DNA from: Jaltomata sinuosa
Lineage: Eukaryota; Streptophyta; Magnoliopsida; Solanales; Solanaceae
Length of the DNA: 64,000 nt
Assembly: GCA_003996215.1 (NCBI GenBank)
Contig: QJPP01002912.1
Coordinates: forward strand, 928,968 to 992,967
Reading direction: 5' to 3'
Both the position numbers and the translations under genes were made by a program. Below are positions 46,650 through 56,741 of the stretch, one piece after another. Every line of letters begins with the position of its first letter. Position 1 is the stretch's first letter. The notes under the pieces were generated by a model. It did not search any database and had not been told where the DNA came from. It was given only the letters and a program-made list of their open reading frames with translations.

Positions 46650-48110
46650 GGAACAACGGAGCTAGAGCAACGGTTCCAGTAGTGGGCCCGGTTGTTTGTG
46701 GTATAGGCAGGGGAGCGGGCAGAGGATGAGGTAGAGCCACACCTACCAGGAGTGGGTCTCGAGTTGCTGCTGATGTGCATGAGGCAACCCCTCCCCCACC
46801 TCAGGAATATGTTGCTGAAGATGTAGAAGTTGTGGTTGAAGATTGTGAGGCGCAGGAGGAGGCGACACCGGTTGAGGGTGCGGGCCTTCCTACTATGACA
46901 CTAGAAGCTTTTCAATAGGCTTGGAATATTTTGAGTGGTTTGGTTGGTGCTGGAGCCATACCCGCAGCTTTTGCAAACCAAGCTTTGGATACTCAACCAG
47001 CGGTTACTACAGTTCCTAGGATGGATGCAGCTTCAGGCACAAATTATTTCTTCAAGCCAATGCTAGGCCCAGTGATGATAGGAAATGAGCATGAGATGCT
47101 GACCAAGTTTCTCAAGTTGAAACCTCCTACTTTTCAGGGTACTTATAGGGAGGATGCTTATGAGTTAATCTTGGATTGCTATGAGAGGTTACATAAGTTG
47201 GGTATTGTACGTCAGCATGGGGTTGAGTTTGTCACATTTCAGCTTCAGGGTGATGCTAAGCAGTGGTGGAGGTCTCATGTGGAGTATCGGTCTTCTGTTC
47301 TACCCTCACTGACTTGGGAACATTTCCACGCTTTGTTCTTAGATAAGTACGTATCTCATACTTTGAGGGACCAGAAGAAAGATGAGTTCTTTAACTTAGA
47401 GTAGGGTGGCATGTCAGTCTCTACTTACGAGGCTAAGTTCCATGCTTTGTCTCGTTTTGCCACACAGATTTTAGGTTCCGTGGAGGAATGGGTCCGGTTG
47501 TTTGTGAAAGTGTTGAATACTGAACTGCAGGTACTGTCAGTGCATATGACTTCTTCAGGGAAGGGCTTTAATGATGTGGTGGATTATGTGAAGAAGTTGG
47601 AAGGAGTTAAGCAAGTGGGGCATGCTAAGGCTTTAGCCGAGAAGCCCGGAATGAGGGAAATTTTTGTGGTTCGTACTCCAGGGGCGAGAATCAGCAGGCA
47701 TACTCAGCCCGTCATATTCAGTCAGTTCTGCCAGCTACTGCAGGGGGTCTTCAGGGAGCTCATAATCAGTTTTCAGCTCCTAAAGGCCAAGGAGCGTCTT
47801 ATACATCATCTAGCACGCCTACACTTGACCGTGGTTGCTTTCATTGTGGTGATATGGGCCACTTTAAGAGGGAGTGACCACTCAGGAAGATAAGTAATTA
47901 GGGTCAGAAGTAGCCTAGAGCGGTGGTCCCGACAGGTAGAGGCGGTAATGCTAGAGGTCATCCACAGGGTGGGCGAGGTAACTTTCAGGGAGGCCAGGGT
48001 GACAAGGGAATGGCAGCGCGGGAAGGGGTGCAGTGTAGCCGGTCTAAGAAGTTACCTGGATTGATGATCGGGCTCATTGCTATGTTTTTTCAGGGAGGAC
48101 CGAGGCAAAA
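46650..48110 (+). pseudogene. Chromovirus B gag, broken
   Basis: The open frame 46931-47404 carries the Gag domain (LTKFLKLKPPTFQGT, YELILDCYERLHKLGI, GDAKQWWRSHVEY, LFLDKYVSHTLRDQK). It is preceded in frame by TPVEGAGLPTMTLEAFQ and a stop (Gln to TAG). After a stop at 47402 it continues as MSVSTYEAKFHALSRFATQI. The zinc knuckle is at 47836-47877 in another frame: CFHCGDMGHFKRE then TGA, so the fourth metal ligand (Cys) has become a stop codon. The knuckle binds element RNA in intact relatives. Confidence 0.85.
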
Positions 48111-48122
48111 GTCTCAGATGCG

Positions 48123-51100
48123 ATGATCACAAGTACCATTCTTGTCTGCGATAAAATGTCTTTGGTATTATTTGACCTAGGTTCTACATATTCTTATGTA
48201 TCTGTGAGTTTTGCGTTGGGTCTGGAATTGACTTGTGATATCCTTGATTCCCCTATTCATGTTTCTATCCTGGTTGGAGAGTCTATAATTTTGACTCATG
48301 TTTATCGTGACTGTTCTATCATGTTTGTGGGGTTGCACACTTGGGTAGACTTGGTAATCCTGGATATGGCCGATTTTGATATTATCTTGGGCATGACCTG
48401 GTTGTCCCCTTATCATGTTGTGTTGTACTGTACACCAAGACTGTGGCTCTAGAGATTCCTAGTAAGGATAAACTAGAATGAGAAGGTGTGTACCGGCCTA
48501 AGCCAGTTAAGGTCATATCATTTGTTCGAGCTAGAAAGCTAGTGGGAAGGGGGTGTCTAGCCTTCTTGGCTCATCTCCGGGATGATAGTGTGGAGTCCCC
48601 ATCTATTGAGTTAGTTCCAGTGGTTTCTGAGTTTCTAGAGGTGTTTCCAGCGAATTTTCCTAGTATGCCTCCGGACAGGGATATAGACTTTTGTATTGAT
48701 TTTGACCCAGGCACTCATCCCATTTCTATTCCTCTGTATCGTATGGATCCGACAGAGTTAAGGGAACTTAAGACTCAGCTGCAGGAACTCCTAGATAAGG
48801 GATTTATCCATCCTAGTGCTTTGCCTTGGGGTGCTCCTATGTTGTTTGTAAAGAGAAAGATGGTAGTATGCAGATGTGCATAGATTATAGGCAGTTGAAC
48901 AAGGTGAACATCCAGAACAAGTACCCTCTACCCCGCATTGATGATTTGTTTGACCAGCTTAAGGGTGCATCGGTGTTTTCAAAAATTGACTTGAGGTCGG
49001 GGTACCATCAGTTGAGGATTAGGCCTGAGGACATTCCTAAGACAGCTTTTCGGACTCGGTATGGGCATTACAAGTTCCTAGTAATGTCATTTGGTTTGAC
49101 CAATACGCCGGCAGCATTCATGAGTTTGATGAATGGGGTATTTAAGTCGTATTTGGATTCCTTCATGATTGTGTTTATCGATGATATTTTGATCTACTCC
49201 AAGAGTAGGGAGGAGCATGCTACTTATCTTTGTATTGTGTTGGACATCTTGAGACGCTAGAAGCTTTATGCGAAGTTCTCTAAATGTGAATTTTGGTTGA
49301 CTTCAGTTGCGTTCTTGGGGCATGTAGTGTCAGAGAATGGGGTGATGGTAAGTCCCCAGAAAATTGAAGAAATTAAGAGTTGGGTCCGGCCTAGCTCTGT
49401 GACTGAGGTGACGAGTTTTGTTGGACTCGCAGGGTACTATCAGAGGTTTGTTAAGGACTTTGCATCTATTGCTAATCACCTGATCAGGATGACACCTAAA
49501 GATGTACCATTTGTGTGGTCCGACAAATACGAGGAGAGCTTCCAAAAGCTCAAGACACTTCTAACCACGGCTCCTATATTGTCCTTGCCGGTTGAAGGTA
49601 ATGACTTTATTGTTTACTGTGATGCTTCACATTCTGGTTTGGGTGTTGTGTTGATGCAGGATAAGAATATGATAGCCTATGCATATAGGTAGTTGAAGGT
49701 GCATGATAGGAACTACCCAACTCACGACTTAGAGTTGGCAGCAGTAGTCTTTGCACTCAAGATTTGGAGGCACTATCTCTATGGTGTCAAGTATGAGGTG
49801 TTCACTGATCATTGCAGTCTGCAGCATGTGTTCACTCAGAAGGATTTGAATTTGAGGCAGAGAAGGTGGATGGAGTTATTGAAGGACTATTATGTGACCA
49901 TTCAATATCATCTGGGTAAGCCTAATGTGGTGGCAGACGCATTGAGCCGGAAGACAGTTAGCATGGGTAGTTTGACTTGTTTGGGGGTGTCCAAACGACC
50001 ACTAGCAAGGGAAATTCAGGCCTTGGAGGCCAAGTTCATGCACTTGGGGGTTTCAGAACAGGGTGTATTGTTGGCCAACATTGAGGTCAAAGCCACCTTC
50101 ATAGAGGAAATAAAGGCCAACCAGTTTCAGGATCCGAAACTGAGTAAGCTCTGAGGTAAGGAAATTTCTGGGGAATCCAGGGACGTCACATTAGACTCTG
50201 GTGGAGTACTAAATTTTAGAAGAAGGATTTGTGTTCCTTGGGTTGATGATATAATTCAGAAAATCTTGGCAGAAGCTCATGGTTCGCAGTACTCAATTCA
50301 TCCGGGTGTGACTAAAATGTATAGGCACTTGAGGCAGTGTTACTGGTGGCCCGGTGTCAGAATTACCAGCAGGTAAAGTACGAGCACCAGAGACCTTCAG
50401 GACTACTTCAGAGGATGCCCATTACAGAGTGGAAGTGGGAAGGGATAGCCATGGACTTTGTGGTGGGTCTTCCCAAGACATTCGGGAAGTATGACTCCAT
50501 TTGGGTCATTGTTGATAGGCTGACCAAATCCGCTCATTTCATTCCGGTCAGGGTAGATTACAATTCGCAGCAATTGGCTAAGATATACATGAAGGAGATT
50601 GTGAGATTGCATGGGGTGCCACTGTCCATCATTTCAGACACGGGTACGTAGTTCACCTCTAAATTTTAGGGCAAGCTACATGAAAAGTTGGGTACAGAAC
50701 TCAGTTTTAGCATCGCCTTCCATCCTCAGACTGATGATCAGTCGGAGAGGATAATCCAGGTATTAGAGGACATGATGAGAGCATGTGTGATGGACTTTGG
50801 GGGTTATTGGGACCAGTTTCTACCATTGTGCTAGTTCTCATTCAACAATAGCTATCACTCCAGTATTGGCATGGCACCGTTTGAGGCATTGTATGGGAGG
50901 AGCTGCAGATCACTGATTGGGTGGTTTGAGGAAGGCGATGTAAAGCCTTTGGGAGTAGAATTGGTAAAGGAAGCACAGGAAAAGGTAAGGTGAATTCAGG
51001 CCAAGTTGCTGGTTGCCCAAAGCAGGCAGAAGGAATATGCAGATCGAAAGGTCTGGGATATGGAATTTCAGGTTGGTGAACATGTATTATTGAAAGTATC

Positions 51101-51480
51101 ACTAATGAAGGGAGTTATGCGGTTTGGTAAGAAGGGAAACCTTATCCCTCGGTTCATCGATCCTTTTGAGGTTCTTGAGATTATGGGGCCAGTGGCTTAC
51201 AAGTTAGCACTGTCTCCCAGTTTGTCGGGCATCCATCCGGTATTCCATGTATCTATGCTTAAGGGATACCATGGGGATGGGGACTACATAATCAAGTGTG
51301 ATGAGGTGCTTTTCAATAAGGATCTTCATTATGAAGTGGAACCAGTCTTGATTTTTGCTTGGGATATCCGTAGGTTGAGGAAAAAGTCGATCGATATGGT
51401 AAAGGTTCAGTGGAAGCATCATCCGGTTGAGGAATACACTTGGGAAATCGAGAAGGATATGCGGGATAAGTAACCTTATT
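48123..51480 (+). pseudogene. Chromovirus B pol: protease to chromodomain-like tail, broken
   Basis: Protease: LFDLGSTYSYVS at about 48170-48205 keeps the active-site Asp; ADFDIILGMTWL follows. Polymerase: LPWGAPMLFVK, a frame change near 48855, DYRQLNKVNIQNKYPLP, KIDLRSGYHQL, FIDDILIYSKS near 49180 (catalytic pair intact), then single stops after LDILRR and after AYAYR. RNase H: YCDASHSGLGVVLMQ, ELAAVVFALKIWRHYLYG, VVADALSRK. Integrase: HPGVTKMYRHLRQCYWWPG; the zinc finger lacks about 36 bp compared with chromovirus A and its second Cys is Tyr (CQNYQQ). The core has MDFVVGLPKTFG, VDRLTKSAHFIPV, IISDTGT and HPQTDDQSERIIQ, so D-D-E is readable between stops. Tail (51006-51473): VFHVSMLKGYHGDGDYI and VQWKHHPVEEYTWE, a chromodomain-like end as in chromoviruses. 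Confidence 0.9.
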
Positions 51481-51537
51481 TGTTTAAGAATTCAGGTACT
51501 ACCCTTTCTTTACTTTATTTTTGTAAATTTGAGTTTG

Positions 51538-51557
51538 ATCGTTCAGGGACGAACGAT
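51538..51557 (+). other. Hairpin in place of a normal polypurine tract, chromovirus B
   Basis: ATCGTTC-AGGGAC-GAACGAT (7-bp arms) lies 18 bases before the 3' LTR. The bases up to the LTR (GGGTAAATTGATATCTGT) are not a clean purine run. In chromovirus A the matching text is GTTCGGGGATGAATGGTGGG followed by TAAATTGGTATCTAT. Confidence 0.55.
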
Positions 51558-51879
51558 GGGTAAATTGATATCTGTTGTAATGACCGGGTCCATCGTTACG
51601 GGTAGTCCAATCGTGCCAAGTTTTAGAGTTAGAAAACTCCGAGTCTAGGGCAATCCAGGTAAGGATTGGGTTGGATATCTTGGGTTAAGCTAGTTTTCCT
51701 CATAGCTAACACATAGAGGAGTCCAGGGAACTTTTTGGAATCGAATTCGGGTAAGTAGAACTCTAGAATTGAGGTTGACATAAAGGGGTTGTTTCGGGAT
51801 ATCGAAAAAATAAGTGTGTTGTAAAATGGATTAATTTCGGAGGTTTTATGCCTTTTTGTCTCAAGCAGTTGACACTTCA

Positions 51880-51985
51880 CCATAGCGACCTCCGTTGTAG
51901 CAGAGAAATTACCACTACAGCAAAAGTCAATGTCGGTCAGCCTCTACCATAGAGGAGCGGATCGCCATAGCGTACCGTGATGGGA
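51880..51985. repeat. Decayed palindrome cluster (chromovirus B 3' LTR)
   Basis: CACCATAGCGACC, CCGTTGTAGCAG, CACTACAGC, ACCATAGAGG and GCCATAGCG. It matches the 44525-44675 cluster but is shorter and more decayed. Confidence 0.55.
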
Positions 51986-52711
51986 TTTAATGCAGAAACA
52001 TTCCCCAAAACGTTCAGTTTTCACAATTTTGTTTTGGTAGAAGGTCAAGGCGATTCCAGGCAATTTTCCTCCGTTTTCCATTTTTTTTTTCCTAAAGTAA
52101 GGTTTCTACTCCCCAAACTTCGTACTACTTTTTCTATGCGGTAGAATTGCTAGGAGGGAACTTGGGGAAAGGTTGGAATAACCTAGGGATACTAGAATCC
52201 GGGGAAGAAGGGGGATACTAGGCTTGAAAGTTCTTGGGTATTGTTAAAAATAAGGTATTATGATCATATGTTGTTAAATTCTCTATTTTAATCTGTGAAA
52301 ATGATAGAACTAGGGAAATTAATAGCGGGAAGCCTGGGAAAAAGGGTAGAATGATCATGGTAGGTCTGGGATTTTGGATTTAGTGTAATTCGGGTAATAC
52401 GCAGGCCTTGTTTGTTAATTCAAAGTACTTGTACGTTGTTTTAGACCAAGAATGAGAAAGGAATCTGGAACACGGGAAAGCTCGGGTTGAGTAGAGCTTG
52501 GATCATTTTGAGGTAGGTGATGGCTTATGATTCCTGTGAATGTTGTATATTTTGTACTCTTATCTAAGTTTTTGTACGAATTGCATTTCTTAGAGGAATT
52601 GTGTAGGATGTCTAAGGGTCTTGTTTTACAGTCTGTGAATTGAACGGTGTGTTGCTTGTTGGCTTACAAGTTGTTTGTTCATTATTTGACTGTGGATTGT
52701 TGACATTCAAT

Positions 52712-52858
52712 TGGCTCGGGTACCACACCTGGTACGGGTACAGTAACGATTGGCACAGGTACCATGCTTGGTACGGGTATAAAAAATGGTTGGCTTGGGT
52801 ACCACGCCTAGTACGAAATACTAACGGTTGGCTCGGGTACCACGCCTGGTACAGGTTT
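52712..52858. repeat. 39-bp hairpin minisatellite, four copies (chromovirus B 3' LTR)
   Basis: The copies carry GGTACCACACCTGGTACG, GGTACCATGCTTGGTACG, GGTACCACGCCTAGTACG and GGTACCACGCCTGGTACA. The arms are well kept and the four-base loop varies. Confidence 0.85.
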
Positions 52859-54596
52859 ATTTTACTACATCGTTGTATTGATATTGTTGCATTGCATTGA
52901 CTCTTATTGGTTCCGTGAGTGGACCAGGATGTTTTATTGAATTGTGATATTCGTTGGTGGTCCTTGAGTGATCGAGAATCCTGTTATATCTGTTGAGTTG
53001 GTCTTGGATTAGGCTGGGTTATCTGTTTAACACTTAGGTGTTGTTTAGAATGGATCCCAGGGTGGGTCCGAGCTAGGCAAAAAGGATTATTTATTGAATT
53101 CTGTGATTGTTGTTTAGAGTTTTAAAAAGTGGATTTCATATGGGAAACAAGCTAGGTAGAGACTTGTAGTCTAGGGGAGCCTATTGACTTGTTGCATGTT
53201 TTCCGAACTTGTACTTGATTTGATGTACTGAATTATACAATATTTTATTTGGAACTAGCTGATGATCCTACCAGTATACAGTGGTGGTGTACTGATACTG
53301 CACTTTCTTTTCTTCTTGTGAGTACAGGCAATCTTTTAGCGGCTGAGACGTGACCTCATCTATAGTACCAGCGTTTCCAGACTTCAAGGGTGAGTTATTT
53401 CAATCGAGCTGCCTTGAATCTATTATTAGGGTTGTAGCCCATTTGTTTCAAGCTTAGAATATTTCCTTATATTTTTGGGGTTTCATCCCCGCATTCTAGA
53501 CAGTGGTAGAATTATTTGGTACTGCGACTTTCAGATTCTAGGGGAAAATTTCTGCAAGTTAATGAAGTTGTTTTATTATTATTGAATTGCTAGTTTACTT
53601 TTATGCACTGGTTTTGAGCTGTTAGAACGATTAAGTTTGGGGAAGTGATAGTTCGCTCACCCGGGGGTGATAACGCTCAAAGTACCACTCCAATTAAGAA
53701 GCATAAGCGATCGTTGTCAAATATAGAACCCAACAAAGGTTGGGGTCGATCCCACAGAGAATATGGTGAAAGTTAAGTAGTTAGTGAATTAGTTGACTAA
53801 TGGTCAGTAGTTTCCGGTAAATAAAGGGGGGGGGGGGTTGAGTGAACAATGTGTAAGCAAAACGAACAATAATGTAGGAGTGATAATCAATATGAGAGCG
53901 AACTAGGGAAGTGTTCACCATGGCGATGGTAACAATGTCGATTCTAAGCTTAACCGGGTTCTTTCTATATGAGTGTCACGATGTGATTGAATTAATGGTA
54001 TCATCTAAACGTTTCTCAACCAAATAGACGAATTTACTTTTCAATTCTCTCGAACTTTAAAAGGTGTGCTTTTAGATTTCAATCCTAAACATCAAGTAGA
54101 TTAATCTAGTTACAGCATTAATCATAAGACGAGAGTTGGTAGTCTCGAATCCTCGTCGTTAATCAAGTTTCCCGGTTTTAATCTCTTTACTCAAGCAAAT
54201 TAAACCTAGGCATGTTCTAATATTTGCAACCACTAGAAAACGTTAAGGATGAATGATTAACAACGTGACAATCATATATATTGAACCCGTCGCTACCCGG
54301 AATCTATATCGCTACTTTAGCCATGGCTCCCACAACCCTAGTTGTGGGAGTTTAGTTAATCATGCTAGAAGAAGAAGAGAAGAAAGTCATATTCATAATA
54401 AGGAGAAGAGATTCTTACAATATAATGAAAACAATCTTCAAATATCCAAGAACAAGAAATACCAAGATCCCAAGAACAAATCAAGAACACGAATTCAAGA
54501 CAAGGAAAACGTGTTTCTTGCTCTCAAATTCTCTCTTAAAACTATTGGGAGAACTATATTAAAAAGCTTCACAAATAAAATAAACCTAACATAGGG

Positions 54597-54604
54597 TATT
54601 TATA
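54597..54604 (-). promoter_or_regulatory. TATA box, Athila-like 3' LTR
   Basis: The minus strand reads CCTATAAATACCC, a near-ideal plant TATA box. The TGACG array lies 40-290 bp upstream of it. Confidence 0.75.
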
Positions 54605-54639
54605 GGAGTCTAGGAAACAAATCCCAAAAATGCTCGGAT

Positions 54640-54895
54640 TCCGCATCGCCGACTGTCTCAACTTGACGGCCAGGCTGACGGACCGTCACTGGCTTGACGG
54701 ACCGTCGCCTTGGCCGTCACCACTAGGCAGTGGTGCAGCTCAACTTGACGGTCACTGTGACAGATCGTCACCACCTTGACGGACCATCACGGCGACCGTC
54801 ACCCCTAGGCAGTGGCCTGCCACCACTTGACGGTCTCTGTGATGGACCATCACATGTGTGACGGACCGTCACTCAGGCCGTCACTCCTATCCAGA
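54640..54895. promoter_or_regulatory. Array of TGACGG/CCGTCA palindromes, Athila-like 3' LTR
   Basis: About 13 TGACG or CGTCA pentamers lie within 250 bp, many arranged as TGACGGACCGTCA (for example 54676-54688 and 54859-54871). A CCTAGGCAGTGG word is repeated twice between them. TGACG is the core of as-1 elements bound by TGA-type bZIP factors; binding here is inferred. Confidence 0.7.
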
Positions 54896-55050
54896 ATGTC
54901 TTTTTGCTCGTATTTCCTTCCGTTTCCGTGTTTGTCTCCATTTCCTACAAATATAACATAAAACCATCAAAAACGACGATGGTTGCTTGAAAACGTACGA
55001 TTGTTCTTAGTTAAAAGGAGTCGAAAGTGCCGTAAAATGGCGGCACATCA

Positions 55051-55085
55051 ACACCCTCAACTTAGACGTTCGCTTGTCCTCAAGC
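55051..55085 (-). other. Athila-like polypurine tract region
   Basis: On the minus strand GAGGACAAGCGAACGTCTAA then GTTGAGGGTGT runs directly into the 3' LTR start TGATGTGCC. GAGGACAA...AAGTTTGGGGGTGT before the LTR is a pattern I know from Athila-group elements. Here the purine run is weakened (TTGAGGGTG). Confidence 0.7.
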
Positions 55086-55772
55086 AACTTAACATAAAAG
55101 GAAAACAACACGACGACTCAACTAAGAAAACAAACTCGTGTCTCTAGCAACTCATGGTCATTCAACATCTTATTCAATTTTAATTCAAGATTCCTCATAG
55201 CACACAAATGTATGAAACACTAACTTGCATGGATCCAAACATGTCATTCCGATATGATAGAACATTCTACATACACACGCGCAGCTATCCTAACAATCAA
55301 TAGACAATACAGAAATCTTGGTGCCCTCACCACAAAGAAGTCCCACACACAAGATTTGGGACTAGGTAAGCGCCCACACTCACAAACGATTTCGAACAAT
55401 GCACATGCGATACCATAGGCTTGCCCTTACTATTCTATTTCAGTTTTTCAGAAAGCCACTCAGGATCACTACAGGACTTGTTTTGGCTTGTAATGAGGCT
55501 TCAGGTGCAGGTAGGATACATTTAGGGGTTAGTGACTAAGCCCTCCTTAGAACCATCGACGTCTTATTACCACATACTTTACTTTGTCCATCCTTATTCA
55601 CCTTTTTATTTCATTCTCTCTAGCTACAGGTGCGGCCTCTTTATTTTGACAATTCTTTTTATTACTTTTTCGATTTTTTTTTCATCTCTTTTTTTTTCTT
55701 TCTTTGCTTAGCCACACACCCGAAGTTTCATTCTATTCTCAACCACTCTTATCCCTCCTATTGTTCTTATCA

Positions 55773-55951
55773 TTTACCTCTATAGTAGCCACCCTCAACT
55801 TAGGCTGATTGCCTGCGTTTGAGGTGCACGATGTCCAAGCGAGGACCAGGGCCAAAACAGGGTTTACCTCTATAGTAGCCACCCTCAACTTAAGCTGATT
55901 GCCTGAGTTGAGGTGCACGATGTCCAAGGAAGGACCAGGGCCAAAATAGGG
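55773..55951. repeat. 90-bp tandem duplication
   Basis: TTTACCTCTATAGTAGCCAC starts at 55773 and 55863. Each copy continues through GCTGATTGCCTG, GAGGTGCACGATGTCCAAG and AGGACCAGGGCCAAAA. The two copies differ at about five positions. Confidence 0.9.
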
Positions 55952-56504
55952 ATTCAAAGTTAAACAGGAACGGTGACAGGTTATTGAAAGAACAAGGTTA
56001 ATCATGGCTCAAACAGGGTTCAAAGGGACTATTTGCATTTAGACGGTCTTATAGGTTAAGTGGACTGCACACAAAAAGGGCTTGTGATCCTTTCCTAAGC
56101 AACCAACTTCGAACTCAACAAAATAGACCGGGCAAGTTCTAGATGCATGCACAGAGTAAGAATTTATAACAATACGCTCACACACACTTTGCACCAAGAA
56201 ACTATACCACTACCGACTATCAAGACAACAACTCGGCTTAAGCATACTTATTCCTATCATAATCACACAATGACATTCAATGATCCAGATAGTCAATCGT
56301 TTCAACATAAGCTCAAAACCAGAAATTTTTTCAGAGGGGGCTCCTTTTAGTCAAGAAAAACGCCATGATGCTTGCTATAGACACTAGAAAACAACTAAAA
56401 ATTTAAACGACAACCTAAACATGCCGGTTCTACTAAATAGCACACCGGAGGGAAAAGAACTCGGCAACAAAAACCCTCGGTGGTGACTCACAGGTTTTCC
56501 AACT

Positions 56505-56541
56505 ACACCCTCAACTTAGACTCATGCATTGTCCCCAATGC
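56505..56541 (-). other. Internal pre-LTR-like motif
   Basis: The minus strand reads GGGGACAATGCATGAG then TCTAAGTTGAGGGTGT, nearly the same motif as at 55051-55085 but 1.45 kb from any LTR. It could be a second plus-strand primer or a mark of an earlier element end. Confidence 0.55.
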
Positions 56542-56741
56542 ATACATGTGAAAACTAAAACTGTGAGAATAAGGAATACCTGTGAAGTCCATAAGACTCA
56601 GATTCTGACATGATATTGGAGACCGCCAGGGTCTCCGAAGCAGGAGAACTTAATGGAGTGTGTGCACGCGACACACTTCTGTTGCGTTCTAGCTTCTTCT
56701 TTCATCGGCTCCACAGCTAGTCGCGACAACTTCTTCGCTCT

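Larger units (their letters stand above)
51576..53667 (+). repeat. Chromovirus B 3' LTR, main part
   Basis: TGTAATGACCGGGTCC at 51576 to CACCCGGGGG at 53667, where the Athila-like element entered (TSD GGGGG, 53663-53667). It continues at 60660-60697. It includes a palindrome cluster (51880-51985) and four minisatellite copies (52712-52858). Confidence 0.92.
53668..55050 (-). repeat. Athila-like 3' LTR (1383 bp)
   Basis: It begins TGATAACGCTC and ends GGCACATCA on the plus strand. It contains a G12 run (about 53826-53837), a perfect short inverted repeat CCCACAACCCTAGTTGTGGG (about 54328-54347), a TATA box (54597-54604) and the TGACG array (54640-54895). The 113-codon frame 54253-54594 is shared with the other LTR by descent and is not evidence of a gene. 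Confidence 0.93.
55086..56741 (-). other. Athila-like 3' non-coding region
   Basis: This region has no coding sequence that I recognise, although in complete relatives polymerase and integrase would lie around here. It contains a 90-bp duplication (55773-55951), a pyrimidine-rich plus-strand run (55615-55710) and a second copy of the pre-LTR motif at 56505-56541. Confidence 0.7.

Noticed and set aside
47836..51480. An active autonomous retrotransposon
   Set aside because: Catalytic motifs of the polymerase are present, but stops, frame changes and the broken zinc fingers rule out a functional polyprotein.
54253..54594. 113-codon open frame, repeated almost unchanged at 59878-60219
   Set aside because: Both lie at the same place in the two LTRs of the Athila-like element. 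Similarity is explained by LTR identity at integration, and the direction is opposite to the element's genes.
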